Assembly (NCBI GenBank): GCA_016286775.1
Contig: JAEEUA010000002.1
Span: forward strand, 1 to 48,000
Direction: 5' to 3'
DNA from: Bacteroidales bacterium
Lineage (GTDB): Bacteria; Bacteroidota; Bacteroidia; Bacteroidales; UBA3663
Length of the DNA stretch: 48,000 nucleotides
Each line of letters starts with the position of its first letter. Position 1 is the stretch's first letter. The notes beneath the pieces were generated by a model. It saw nothing but the letters and a program-made list of their open reading frames with translations, had not been told where the DNA came from and made no database searches. Positions 40,238 through 48,000 of this stretch are shown here, in pieces. A program made the translations under genes and the position numbers.

Positions 40238-41368
40238 ATGACGCGCAACCTACGCCTTCTGGCACTACTGGCTGTTTTTACCTTGATTCTTCCTGCCCCC
40301 TTGCTGGCCAAGGAACAATTCACTATCATCATCGATCCAGGCCATGGCGGTGGAGATCATGGCACACCCCACCGCAAATGCAAGCAGGACGAGAAGACCA
40401 TCGCTCTGAATGTGGCCCTCAAGCTGGGTCGTCTCATCGAGAAGAACCATAGCGACGTGAAAGTGGTCTATACCCGCAAGACCGACAAATATCCTTCGCT
40501 TCCAGAACGCACACAGATCGCCAAGAAGAACAAGGGTGACCTCTTCATTTCAATCCATGTCAACGCTTGTCCTACACCTTCTGTTCGAGGATTCGAAACC
40601 TACGTCTTCGGCACCGAAGGTTCCGACAGCGGGAAACGACGTGTTGAGGAACGCCTCGTCGAGGAACGCGAGAACCTCGACATCAGCGGCAAACGTGTGA
40701 ACTTCGACACCGATATCGACATTGAAACAAAGATTCTATGTCAAGCTCAGCGCGAGAAACACAACAAGCAGAGTCTCGAAGTGGCGCATTTTGTTCACAA
40801 CAACCTCATCGCCAGCCTCAAGAAGACCAGTTATGCCAAGAATGTCGTGAGTCGCGGCGTGAAGGCCAAGAACCTCTTTGTGCTCTGCTACTCCCCCATG
40901 CCTGCCATCCTGGTCGAGCTCGGATATATGAGCAACGTGGCCGAAGAGCGTTTCATCAACACCGACGATGCGCAGAGCACCTTTGCCAATGCGCTCTACC
41001 AAGGGTTCAAGCAATACAAGAAGAAATGGGACAAACGTCAGCTTTCCAATTCCAACGATTCGAAGGATGATGAGAAGCCCAAGAATGAGGCCAAGCCTCA
41101 GGAGCCCGAAAAGGAGAAGCAAGCTACAGGCAAGGCCGTCTGGAAGATCCAGTTCCTCGCCAGCAGCAAGCTCCTCAAGGAGGACGACCCCGAATTCAAG
41201 GGTCTGTCCCCCATCTCCTACTATCAGGAAGGCAACCTCTACAAATACACTTACGGAAGTTCGTCCACCAAGAATGGTCTGAATGCCGACCTCAAGAAGG
41301 TGACGGCCCTGTTTCCAGGCGCATTTCCCGTGAAGTTCGATGCAAACGGCAACCGCATAAAGAACTAG
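40238..41368 (+). CDS. N-acetylmuramoyl-L-alanine amidase (AmiC type) with SPOR-like tail
   Basis: A 376-residue exported peptidoglycan amidase. The signal peptide (1-24) ends at LLA. The Amidase_3 domain begins IIIDPGHGGGDHGTPHR (zinc H36), with SIHVNACP and VELGYMSNVAEERF carrying the further histidine and glutamate. A family insertion with many charged residues sits in the middle. After a Lys/Glu/Pro linker (about 278-310), residues 311-376 look like a SPOR-type septal-peptidoglycan-binding domain (AVWKIQFLASS...). ATG 40238 gives the signal peptide; an upstream TTG is rejected. Confidence 0.92.
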   Translation: MTRNLRLLALLAVFTLILPAPLLAKEQFTIIIDPGHGGGDHGTPHRKCKQDEKTIALNVALKLGRLIEKNHSDVKVVYTRKTDKYPSLPERTQIAKKNKGDLFISIHVNACPTPSVRGFETYVFGTEGSDSGKRRVEERLVEERENLDISGKRVNFDTDIDIETKILCQAQREKHNKQSLEVAHFVHNNLIASLKKTSYAKNVVSRGVKAKNLFVLCYSPMPAILVELGYMSNVAEERFINTDDAQSTFANALYQGFKQYKKKWDKRQLSNSNDSKDDEKPKNEAKPQEPEKEKQATGKAVWKIQFLASSKLLKEDDPEFKGLSPISYYQEGNLYKYTYGSSSTKNGLNADLKKVTALFPGAFPVKFDANGNRIKN

Positions 41369-41383
41369 TAAAATCCTACAACA

Positions 41384-42259
41384 ATGAAAATAAGCAACGA
41401 ATTAAAGATTGGTTTCTGGGCAATTGTTTCGCTCGTCATTCTTTTTCTGGGTGTCAATTATCTGAAGGGAATCCACACGCTGAGACAGGGTGACTTCTAT
41501 TATCTTTCGAGCGATAAAGTCGAAGGCCTGGCTGTTTCGAGCCACGTCAAGCTTCATGGACTTAAGGTCGGCATCGTCCGTGAAATGGAGTACCACAAGG
41601 AAAGCGACCGAGTTCTGGTTACGCTCAACATCTACGACGACAACATACAGATACCAGTTGACAGCCGCGTCTATGTAAGCACGGACCTACTGGGCACCTC
41701 AAGCATCAACCTCGAGTTGGGCGAAAGCAAACAGTACTACAACCCGTGGGACACCATCTTTGCGCCCATGACAAATGCTGGACTTCTTGAAAAGGCTGAT
41801 CCCATCATCGCTAAGGTCGATGAACTGCTGCCCAAACTCGATACGCTGGTCAGCGGCATCAATGTACTCGTCAGCGAAAGCAAGGTACAGGAAAGCCTAC
41901 TCGAAATCAACAAGATGACCATCCGACTCAATCAAACGGTCAATTCGCTGAACAGCTTGCTTAAAAATGACATCCCTGCCATCCTGAACAATGTCGAAAG
42001 CACCACGGCAAACCTCGACACTATTTCCAACCAGATCAAGGATGCAGAGGTCGAGAAGATTCTCGCCAATGCCAACCGAACCCTCAACGAGGCCAACCAG
42101 ATGATACGACGTATGCAAGCCAACGACAACAGTGTCGGCAAGTTGCTCAACACCACTGACCTGCACGATCATCTGAACCGCACCCTCTCGGACGTCGATT
42201 CGCTGGTCAATGCCATCAAGGAGAATCCTAAGAAGTACATCCGTGTGAAGGTATTCTAA
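41384..42259 (+). CDS. MCE/MlaD-family lipid-transport protein
   Basis: A 291-residue protein with one N-terminal membrane anchor (about 10-28) and an MCE domain at 35-115 (DFYYLSSDKVEGLAVSSHVKLHGLKVGIVREME). A long helical region (130-275) follows and ends KYIRVKVF. MCE proteins carry lipids across the periplasm with an ABC transporter. Its place 15 bp after the AmiC-type amidase is, as I recall, a conserved pairing in Bacteroidota. No transporter genes are in the window. Confidence 0.9.
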   Translation: MKISNELKIGFWAIVSLVILFLGVNYLKGIHTLRQGDFYYLSSDKVEGLAVSSHVKLHGLKVGIVREMEYHKESDRVLVTLNIYDDNIQIPVDSRVYVSTDLLGTSSINLELGESKQYYNPWDTIFAPMTNAGLLEKADPIIAKVDELLPKLDTLVSGINVLVSESKVQESLLEINKMTIRLNQTVNSLNSLLKNDIPAILNNVESTTANLDTISNQIKDAEVEKILANANRTLNEANQMIRRMQANDNSVGKLLNTTDLHDHLNRTLSDVDSLVNAIKENPKKYIRVKVF

Positions 42260-42302
42260 ACTCGTGAGATTCCATTCTCTATATTAATCATCACAAGAAT
42301 CT

Positions 42303-43094
42303 ATGAAAATTGCTATCATCGGAGCAGGTAATATGGGTGGAGCTATCGCCCGCGGGCTTGCCACAGGCACCCTGGTACGTGCCGAAGACCTGACAGTTAC
42401 AGCCCATACGCAGGCCACGCTCGACCGCCTTTCTGCAGACGTTCCTTCTCTCCATACCACATTGTCGAACCTCGAAGCCTGTCGCGATGCCTCGATGGTG
42501 CTGCTCTGCATCAAACCTTGGCTCGTTCAATCGGTGCTCGAGGAAATCTATCCAGCCATCCATGCCAGCAATCCACTCCTGATCAGCGTGGCTGCAGGCA
42601 TCACCTTCGACCAACTGAACACCTTCCTTGCAGGCGATCAGCGGCCTATGGTTCGCATCATTCCCAACACGGCCATCAGCATCAAGCAGAGCCCCACCCT
42701 TATCTGCTTCAACAACCAAGTGGAGGAAGCTCAAAAGGCATTTGTGAAGGCACTCTTCGACGAACTTGGCTCTGCCATCGTCATCGACGAAGCCCATATG
42801 GCTGCCGGCACTGCTGTAACCTCTTGTGGCATTGCCTATGCCCTTCAATACATCAAGGCGGCCATCCAAGGTGCTATCGAACTCGGATTCTATCCGCAGG
42901 TTGCCAAGCAGATGATCGACCAGACGGTACTCGGTGCCGTCAATCTCCTCGAACAGAACGGCACCATGCCCGACACTGAAATCTACAAGGTCTGCACCCC
43001 CGGTGGCATCACCATCAAAGGTCTGAACGAAATGACCCGCGAAGGTTTCGACAACGCCGTCATCCAAGGATTAAAGAAAGCCGCTGGAAAGTAA
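42303..43094 (+). CDS. proC: Pyrroline-5-carboxylate reductase
   Basis: A 263-residue enzyme for the last step of proline synthesis. The nucleotide-binding GAGNMGGAIARGL lies at 7-19. VLLCIKPWLV, ISVAAGITFDQL and RIIPNTAISI are conserved central motifs. The C-terminal signature is VCTPGGITIKGLNEMTREGFDNAVI with TAGT-like AAGTAVTSCGIAY before it. Length is normal. The gap after the MCE gene is 43 bp. Confidence 0.95.
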   Translation: MKIAIIGAGNMGGAIARGLATGTLVRAEDLTVTAHTQATLDRLSADVPSLHTTLSNLEACRDASMVLLCIKPWLVQSVLEEIYPAIHASNPLLISVAAGITFDQLNTFLAGDQRPMVRIIPNTAISIKQSPTLICFNNQVEEAQKAFVKALFDELGSAIVIDEAHMAAGTAVTSCGIAYALQYIKAAIQGAIELGFYPQVAKQMIDQTVLGAVNLLEQNGTMPDTEIYKVCTPGGITIKGLNEMTREGFDNAVIQGLKKAAGK

Positions 43095-43152
43095 CCTTCC
43101 TTTTTCCCATCCTGTTGCATCCTTATTTCCCCTCCCACCCCACAGTCCTCCC

Positions 43153-44382
43153 ATGCTCAACTATATCTGGTTTGGTTTCTTCGCCATCGCATTCATCATG
43201 GCGGTCGTCCAGTCCCTTTTCGCAGGTGACCCTGAGATCTGGTCGCGACTGATGACCGTGACATTCACTTCCTCGGCCAAGGCATTCGAGATTTGCCTGG
43301 GCCTGACGGGTGTGCTCACCTTCTGGCTTGGATTGATGAAGGTCGGCGAACGCGGTGGGGTCATTGCTGCCTTCTCGCGTCTTATCAATCCCCTCTTCAG
43401 CCGAATCTTCCCGGGCATCCCCGCTGGACATCCTGCCCAAGGCAGCATCCTCATGAACGTCTCGGCCAATATGCTCGGGCTCGACAATGCAGCCACTCCC
43501 ATGGGTCTCAAGGCTATGAAGGAACTGCAAGAGCTCAACAAGGAGAAGGACACGGCCACCGATGCGATGATCATGTTCCTGGTGCTTAATACGTCGGGCA
43601 TCACCATCATCCCGATCTCCATCATGATGTATCGCGCCCAGTTCGGCGCCGCCAATCCCTCCGACATCTTCCTTCCGCTACTGCTGGCCACGGCCTGCTC
43701 CACCTTTGGCGGCCTGCTGCTATGCTGCATCAAGCAACGCATCAAGCTGCTCGACCCCGTCATTCTCGGCACCTTCATCGGCGCCGCCTGCTTCATCGGT
43801 GGCATTGGCTGGTTCTTCTCCACCCTCAGCAAGGAACAACTGACGCTCTATAGCGGTGTTTTCTCCAATGTGCTGCTCTTCTCGGCCATCTTGCTTTTCC
43901 TCTTGGTTGGCATCAAGAAGAAGGTTCCCATCTTCGAATCATTCATCGATGGCGCCAAGGACGGATTCCAAACCGTCGTCACCATCATCCCCTACCAGGT
44001 TGCCCTATTCGTGGGCATAAGCCTCTTCCGCGAATGTGGAGCCCTGCTCTACATCACCGACGGTCTCAGCTGGTGCTTCAGTCATGTGGGTATTGATACC
44101 GATTTCTGTGCCGCGCTGCCTTGTGCTTTGCTCAAACCCTTCAATGGTGCCGGTGCCCGTGCCATGATGCTCGACGTCTTCCAGACCTACGGTGTCGATT
44201 CCTTCGTCGGCCATGTAGCTTCCACGATCCAGGGCTCTACCGACACCACGATGTATATCCTTGCCGTCTATTTCGGCTCGGTGGGCGTCAAGCGTTTCCG
44301 CTATGCTACCAGCTACGGGCTGATGGCCGACTTCATCGGCGTGACGGCCGCTATCATCATCAACTATATTTTCTACCATTGA
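43153..44382 (+). CDS. Fused SpmA-SpmB nucleoside-recognition membrane protein
   Basis: A 409-residue polytopic protein joining the two spore-maturation homologues. The SpmA-like half (1-200) shows MKVGERGGVIAAFSRLINPLFSRIFPGIPAGHPAQGSILMNVSANMLGLDNAATPMGLKAM. The SpmB-like half (205-409) shows FIDGAKDGFQTVVTIIPYQVALFVGISLFRECGAL and KPFNGAGARAMMLDVFQTYG...STIQGSTDTTMYILAVYFGSVGVKRFRYA. Non-spore-forming Bacteroidota commonly carry this fusion; the role is unknown (nucleoside-recognition domain proteins). The preceding 58 bp are C-rich without a visible promoter. Confidence 0.92.
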   Translation: MLNYIWFGFFAIAFIMAVVQSLFAGDPEIWSRLMTVTFTSSAKAFEICLGLTGVLTFWLGLMKVGERGGVIAAFSRLINPLFSRIFPGIPAGHPAQGSILMNVSANMLGLDNAATPMGLKAMKELQELNKEKDTATDAMIMFLVLNTSGITIIPISIMMYRAQFGAANPSDIFLPLLLATACSTFGGLLLCCIKQRIKLLDPVILGTFIGAACFIGGIGWFFSTLSKEQLTLYSGVFSNVLLFSAILLFLLVGIKKKVPIFESFIDGAKDGFQTVVTIIPYQVALFVGISLFRECGALLYITDGLSWCFSHVGIDTDFCAALPCALLKPFNGAGARAMMLDVFQTYGVDSFVGHVASTIQGSTDTTMYILAVYFGSVGVKRFRYATSYGLMADFIGVTAAIIINYIFYH

Positions 44383-44441
44383 TGCCCACCCGGCACAGAC
44401 CATTGTTCAACATCCCCGATAAACATTTATTCAACTATAGG

Positions 44442-46931
44442 ATGAAAAGACTTCGCAACATCATCTTTCAAGCCTTGCTTGTGTCTATGCTTGGCATTAC
44501 TTCACTCTCGGCACAATCTTCGACCTTCGGCAGAAATATGACCGACGAGAAGATTCTGGAATACATCACCCAGGCTTCCGAGGAAGGCCAGACACAGCAG
44601 GAGATTCTCAAGCAGCTGATGGCATGGGGCGTAACCACCGAACAACTACGCCGTGTACGCACCAAGTACCAGAGCGGAGACCAGCAGCTGGGTTCGCAAA
44701 AGCAGGTTGCTACCTCCCAGCAGGCAAGCAATGCCGCGCTGCGTGAAGCCAATGGCGAAGCCAGTAACGTCAGCGAGGATGCCACCACAACCATCGAGAA
44801 GGTGCTCAATATCGAAAACGACGACAACCGTCGCCGAACCGACGAGGAAGGCAACGTCCTCAATAATGAAGAGGAAGAAGAGGTGGATCCCAAGGAACAG
44901 ATCTTCGGACACGACATCTTCAACAACGAGAATCTCACCTTCGAACCGAACATGAACATCACCGCTCCACAGGATTACGTCATCGGACCAGGTGATGAGG
45001 TCATCGTCGATATATTCGGTGCCACACAGGTCTCGCTCCACCTCACGGTCAATGCCGAAGGTGTCATCGTGGTCGATCAGTATGGTCCCATCAGCATCGG
45101 TGGATTCACGCTGGCCCAAGCCGACCGGTTGCTGCGTCAGGAAGTGGGTGCCATGTACGAAAGTTCTACCGTGCGAGTCTCGATTGGCCAGACTCGCTCT
45201 ATCATGATCAACGTCATGGGCGAAGTCAACGTGCCCGGCACCTACCACCTATCGGCTTTCGCCACGGTCTTCCACGCCCTCTATTCTGCAGGGGGTGTCC
45301 GCGAGATTGGCACCCTTCGCAACATCAAGGTCTATCGCCAGGGGCGCGAAATCTCCACGGTTGATGTCTATGACTACATCCTCAACGGCCGGATGGCGAG
45401 CGATATCCGGTTGCGCGACAACGATGTGATTATCGTCGGACCCTACGTCAACATCGTAAAGGCTGATGGTTCGGTGAAGCGTCCGATGCGCTACGAGATG
45501 AAGGAAGGCGAGACCGTGAAGCACCTGCTCAAGTATTGTGGCGGCTTTGCGGCCAATGCCTACACCGATGCCGTCCGCATCATGCGATCCAACGGCAAGC
45601 GAAGCACGGCCTACAACGTCAAGGCCACCGAAGCTGGCGCCTTCCTTCTACACGACGGAGACGAACTCACCGTCGATGTCCATCAGGATCGTTTCGAGAA
45701 CATCGTAGAGGTGCGTGGAGCAGCCTTCCGTCCAGGCATCTTCCACATTGGAGACGAGGTAAACACCATTCGGCAGGTCATCGAAGCCGCCGACGGTCTC
45801 ACCGAAACAGCTGTTGGTCACCATGCGCTGATGTATCGCATGAACCCCGATCGCACCCACCGGCTGGTACCCGTCGATATCACAGGTATCCTCGAGGGCC
45901 GTGTGGCTGACATGCCCCTCGAAAGCGAGGACATTCTCTACATTCCCAGTAACGAGGAGGCGCTCAAGAAGCGCACTATTGAAGTGAATGGCGAGGTCTT
46001 CAACCCTGGCACCTACGAATATGCCGACAACGAGACCATCGAGGACCTCGTCCTCCAGGCAGGTGGTCTGCTCGAATCGGCCTCCACCGTGCGTGTCGAT
46101 ATTGCTCGTCAGGTCCATAAGCCTTCCGCCACTAAGGAGGATGGCGAGGTACGTGCCCAGTTCTTCACATTCGAACTGGCCGAGAACCTGAAGATTAACG
46201 GCAATAGCACCTTCTTCCTCGAACCATACGACCAGGTCTATATCCGTCGCAGCCCCTCGTTCTATGACCAGCAGAATGTCGAGGTGCAGGGCCAGGTGAT
46301 GTATGCCGGACTCTACGCACTCACCAAGCAGAATGAACGCATCAGCGACCTGATCACCAAGGCGGGTGGCCTCAAGCAGTTCGCCTATGCCAAGGGTGCC
46401 AGCCTCTTGCGCCGCTTGACGCCCGACGAAATCTTCCAGCTCCAGCAGCAGATTGCCGATGCCCAAGTCGAGCTCGACACCCTCAAGGTGATGCAGCTCC
46501 AACAGCGAATCCGTTCGAGCTACAATGTCGGCATCGACCTTGAGAAGGCCATGGCCAAGCCCGGTTCGCACGATGACCTCGTGCTTCGTCAGGGCGACGT
46601 ACTCCTTATTCCACAGTACGACAACACGGTCAAGGTCTCGGGCGAAGTGCTTTTCCCCAACACCGTCACCTACACCCAAGGCAAGAATGTCAAGTACTAC
46701 ATCAACCAGGCGGGTGGTTATTCCGAAGAGGCACGCCATCGCAAGACATACATTATTTATAAGAATGGCCAGGTGTCGCGTGTCCGCAAGGGTGCCAAGC
46801 CCGAACCCGGTTGCGAAGTCGTCGTGCCCACCAAGGTACCTCGTGACTACACCACCAAGGCAAGCACGTGGATTGCCATCGGTTCGTCACTGGCTACAAT
46901 CGCTGCACTTATCGTGAACATTATCAAGTAA
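44442..46931 (+). CDS. Wza-like polysaccharide export protein with multiple SLBB domains
   Basis: An 829-residue outer-membrane or periplasmic export protein. The signal peptide (1-23) ends SLSAQ. A helical segment (DEKILEYITQASEEGQTQQEILKQLMAWGV) and an acidic linker precede the Poly_export domain (about 175-260, DYVIGPGDEVIVDIFGATQVSLHLTVNAEGVI). Several SLBB beta-grasp domains follow, each beginning with patterns like VRGAAFRPGIF, VNGEVFNPGTYEY, VQGQVMYAGLYAL and VSGEVLFPNTVTY. The C-terminus has a hydrophobic helix. ATG 44442 is chosen for the signal peptide. A Wzz-like gene follows 13 bp later. Confidence 0.92.
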   Translation: MKRLRNIIFQALLVSMLGITSLSAQSSTFGRNMTDEKILEYITQASEEGQTQQEILKQLMAWGVTTEQLRRVRTKYQSGDQQLGSQKQVATSQQASNAALREANGEASNVSEDATTTIEKVLNIENDDNRRRTDEEGNVLNNEEEEEVDPKEQIFGHDIFNNENLTFEPNMNITAPQDYVIGPGDEVIVDIFGATQVSLHLTVNAEGVIVVDQYGPISIGGFTLAQADRLLRQEVGAMYESSTVRVSIGQTRSIMINVMGEVNVPGTYHLSAFATVFHALYSAGGVREIGTLRNIKVYRQGREISTVDVYDYILNGRMASDIRLRDNDVIIVGPYVNIVKADGSVKRPMRYEMKEGETVKHLLKYCGGFAANAYTDAVRIMRSNGKRSTAYNVKATEAGAFLLHDGDELTVDVHQDRFENIVEVRGAAFRPGIFHIGDEVNTIRQVIEAADGLTETAVGHHALMYRMNPDRTHRLVPVDITGILEGRVADMPLESEDILYIPSNEEALKKRTIEVNGEVFNPGTYEYADNETIEDLVLQAGGLLESASTVRVDIARQVHKPSATKEDGEVRAQFFTFELAENLKINGNSTFFLEPYDQVYIRRSPSFYDQQNVEVQGQVMYAGLYALTKQNERISDLITKAGGLKQFAYAKGASLLRRLTPDEIFQLQQQIADAQVELDTLKVMQLQQRIRSSYNVGIDLEKAMAKPGSHDDLVLRQGDVLLIPQYDNTVKVSGEVLFPNTVTYTQGKNVKYYINQAGGYSEEARHRKTYIIYKNGQVSRVRKGAKPEPGCEVVVPTKVPRDYTTKASTWIAIGSSLATIAALIVNIIK

Positions 46932-46944
46932 GGTTCTGAAAGTT

Positions 46945-48000
46945 ATGAAATTCGATTTTGTCCGCGCCATACATAAGCTCTATCACGAAAAGAGGTTGGT
47001 GATCATCATCTCCCTCGTCATGGCAATCATCGGCGTCTTCATGGCGCTCAATAGCGAGAAGATCTATAGTTCGACGGTAGTGCTCGCCCCCGAACTCTCC
47101 AACAGCAATCGTGTCTCCGAGTCGTTTGGTTCGCTAACGGCGATGTTTGGCATAGACCTCAACCGCATGAGCAACCACAACGTCGATGCCATCTTCCCTG
47201 AGATGTATCCCCTTGTGGTCACTTCGCCCGACTTTGTGGTGAGCCTTTGGAACGTCCCCGTCACCCTATCCGACGGCACCATCAAGAGCTATTTCGAGCA
47301 CTTCACTGAAGATCAGTTCACCCCCATGTGGAGTCTGCCCGCCAGGTGGATCGGCAGTATCGGCAGCGACGACGAGGAGATCGAGAAGGTCGGCATCGGT
47401 GACACCCTGCCTGACACGCGCTTCTTCTCCACACGCCTCGAAAACATCTTCTACCTGATGGCACGTAATATCATGTGCGAAGTATCGAAGGACAACGGAT
47501 TGATCAGCATCACCGTTAGCGACAACGATCCCCTGGTTTCCTGTGCCATGGCAGACACCGTGCAGAAGAAGCTTCAGGCCTATATCACTAACTATCGCAC
47601 CCAAAAGGCACGCTTCGACTACGACTACACCTCAAAACTCGTCGATGAATCACGCAAGGAATACCTCGATGCCCAATTAGCTGCTGCAAACTTTGCCGAT
47701 GCAAACATTTCGGTGTTCAAGCAGAAGGTTATCATCGAACGCGACATCCTGCAGAACGAGTTCCAGATCAAGTACAACACCTACAACGCCCTTTCGCAGC
47801 AACAGCAGAATGCCAAGGCGCTCATCGGTGCCAATACGCCCGTCTATACCATCATCCGGCATTCCTCAGTAGCCAACCAGGCATCCAGCACACCACGTTC
47901 GCTCCTCGTCATCATGTATGCCTTTGTGGGATTCATCATGGCCATCGTCTGGATTCTCTTCGGTCGCGATTACCTACATAGTCTCGTCAGCCAGTACAAG
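46945..48000 (+). CDS. Wzz-like chain-length determinant protein, 3' end beyond window
   Basis: 352 codons are present with no stop before the window edge. The N-terminus (KFDFVRAIHKLYHEKRLVIIISLVMAIIGVFMALNS) contains the first membrane helix and a Wzz domain. A long, mostly helical periplasmic region follows. A second membrane helix lies at about 320-340 (SLLVIMYAFVGFIMAIVWILFG). It partners with the Wza-like protein in surface or secreted polysaccharide assembly. No Walker motif is seen in the visible part, so it is not obviously a fused tyrosine kinase; the visible sequence ends just after the second helix. Confidence 0.9.
   Translation, partial: MKFDFVRAIHKLYHEKRLVIIISLVMAIIGVFMALNSEKIYSSTVVLAPELSNSNRVSESFGSLTAMFGIDLNRMSNHNVDAIFPEMYPLVVTSPDFVVSLWNVPVTLSDGTIKSYFEHFTEDQFTPMWSLPARWIGSIGSDDEEIEKVGIGDTLPDTRFFSTRLENIFYLMARNIMCEVSKDNGLISITVSDNDPLVSCAMADTVQKKLQAYITNYRTQKARFDYDYTSKLVDESRKEYLDAQLAAANFADANISVFKQKVIIERDILQNEFQIKYNTYNALSQQQQNAKALIGANTPVYTIIRHSSVANQASSTPRSLLVIMYAFVGFIMAIVWILFGRDYLHSLVSQYK

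Noticed and set aside
43153..44382. SpmA-SpmB fusion as a novelty
   Set aside because: This fusion is common in non-sporulating Bacteroidota; it was annotated only.

Overview
The window is a stretch of a Bacteroidales chromosome, most likely Prevotellaceae. I infer this from the promoter type (many -7 boxes of form TAnnTTTG with a TTTG about 19-22 bp upstream and few Shine-Dalgarno sites), from Bacteroidota-specific families (DUF4834, DUF4369 lipoproteins, fused SpmA-SpmB, MCE protein next to an AmiC-type amidase), and from a secreted protein ending in the 'WYTLDGR..KGLY...GRKV' tail common in Prevotella. No rRNA, tRNA, CRISPR array or transposase gene was seen.

Layout. 1-4350: a pseudouridine synthase diverges from a phospholipid/tRNA-modification operon (psd, pssA, DUF4834, mnmE). 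4340-6495: a small accessory zone. It starts at the 3' end of mnmE with an islet of two unknown genes bounded by a perfect 21-bp direct repeat, followed by an AraC-regulator fragment, a hairpin and a degenerate array with a period near 42 bp. 6496-10176: an AraC regulator diverges from an operon of two aldo/keto reductases and an exported flavodoxin. 10170-14449: GNAT enzyme, double-module esterase lipoprotein, outer-membrane barrel and a second AraC regulator. 14624-18738: glycogen branching enzyme, then an exported amidohydrolase with an exported cupin-monooxygenase fusion. 18827-24845, minus strand: GlsB/YeaQ membrane protein, duplicated-domain lipoprotein, the kdsC-maf-DUF4369-ruvC-AI-2E-family exporter run, and ilvE. 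25175-26981: rplY, pth, hslR-like. 27031-28839: secreted CX5R phosphatase. 28997-36039: cca, aroB, PIF1-like helicase with HRDC, S9 peptidase. 36187-39254: MoxR ATPase, VWA protein and an unknown third protein. 39259-44382: aroE, amidase, MCE protein, proC, SpmAB. 44442-end: start of a polysaccharide export locus (Wza-like SLBB protein and a Wzz-like protein cut by the window edge).

Most genes are housekeeping. The unusual content is in non-coding structure: the att-like repeat at mnmE, an in-frame repeat insertion inside mnmE, a heptad repeat that carries the pssA start codon, a family of inverted repeats whose arms repeat G-rich units every 10 bp (three copies), a perfect 15-bp inverted repeat over the promoters between araC and glgB, and 21-bp-spaced direct repeats upstream of two operons. 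All functional statements rest on motif recognition by eye; no database search was run.
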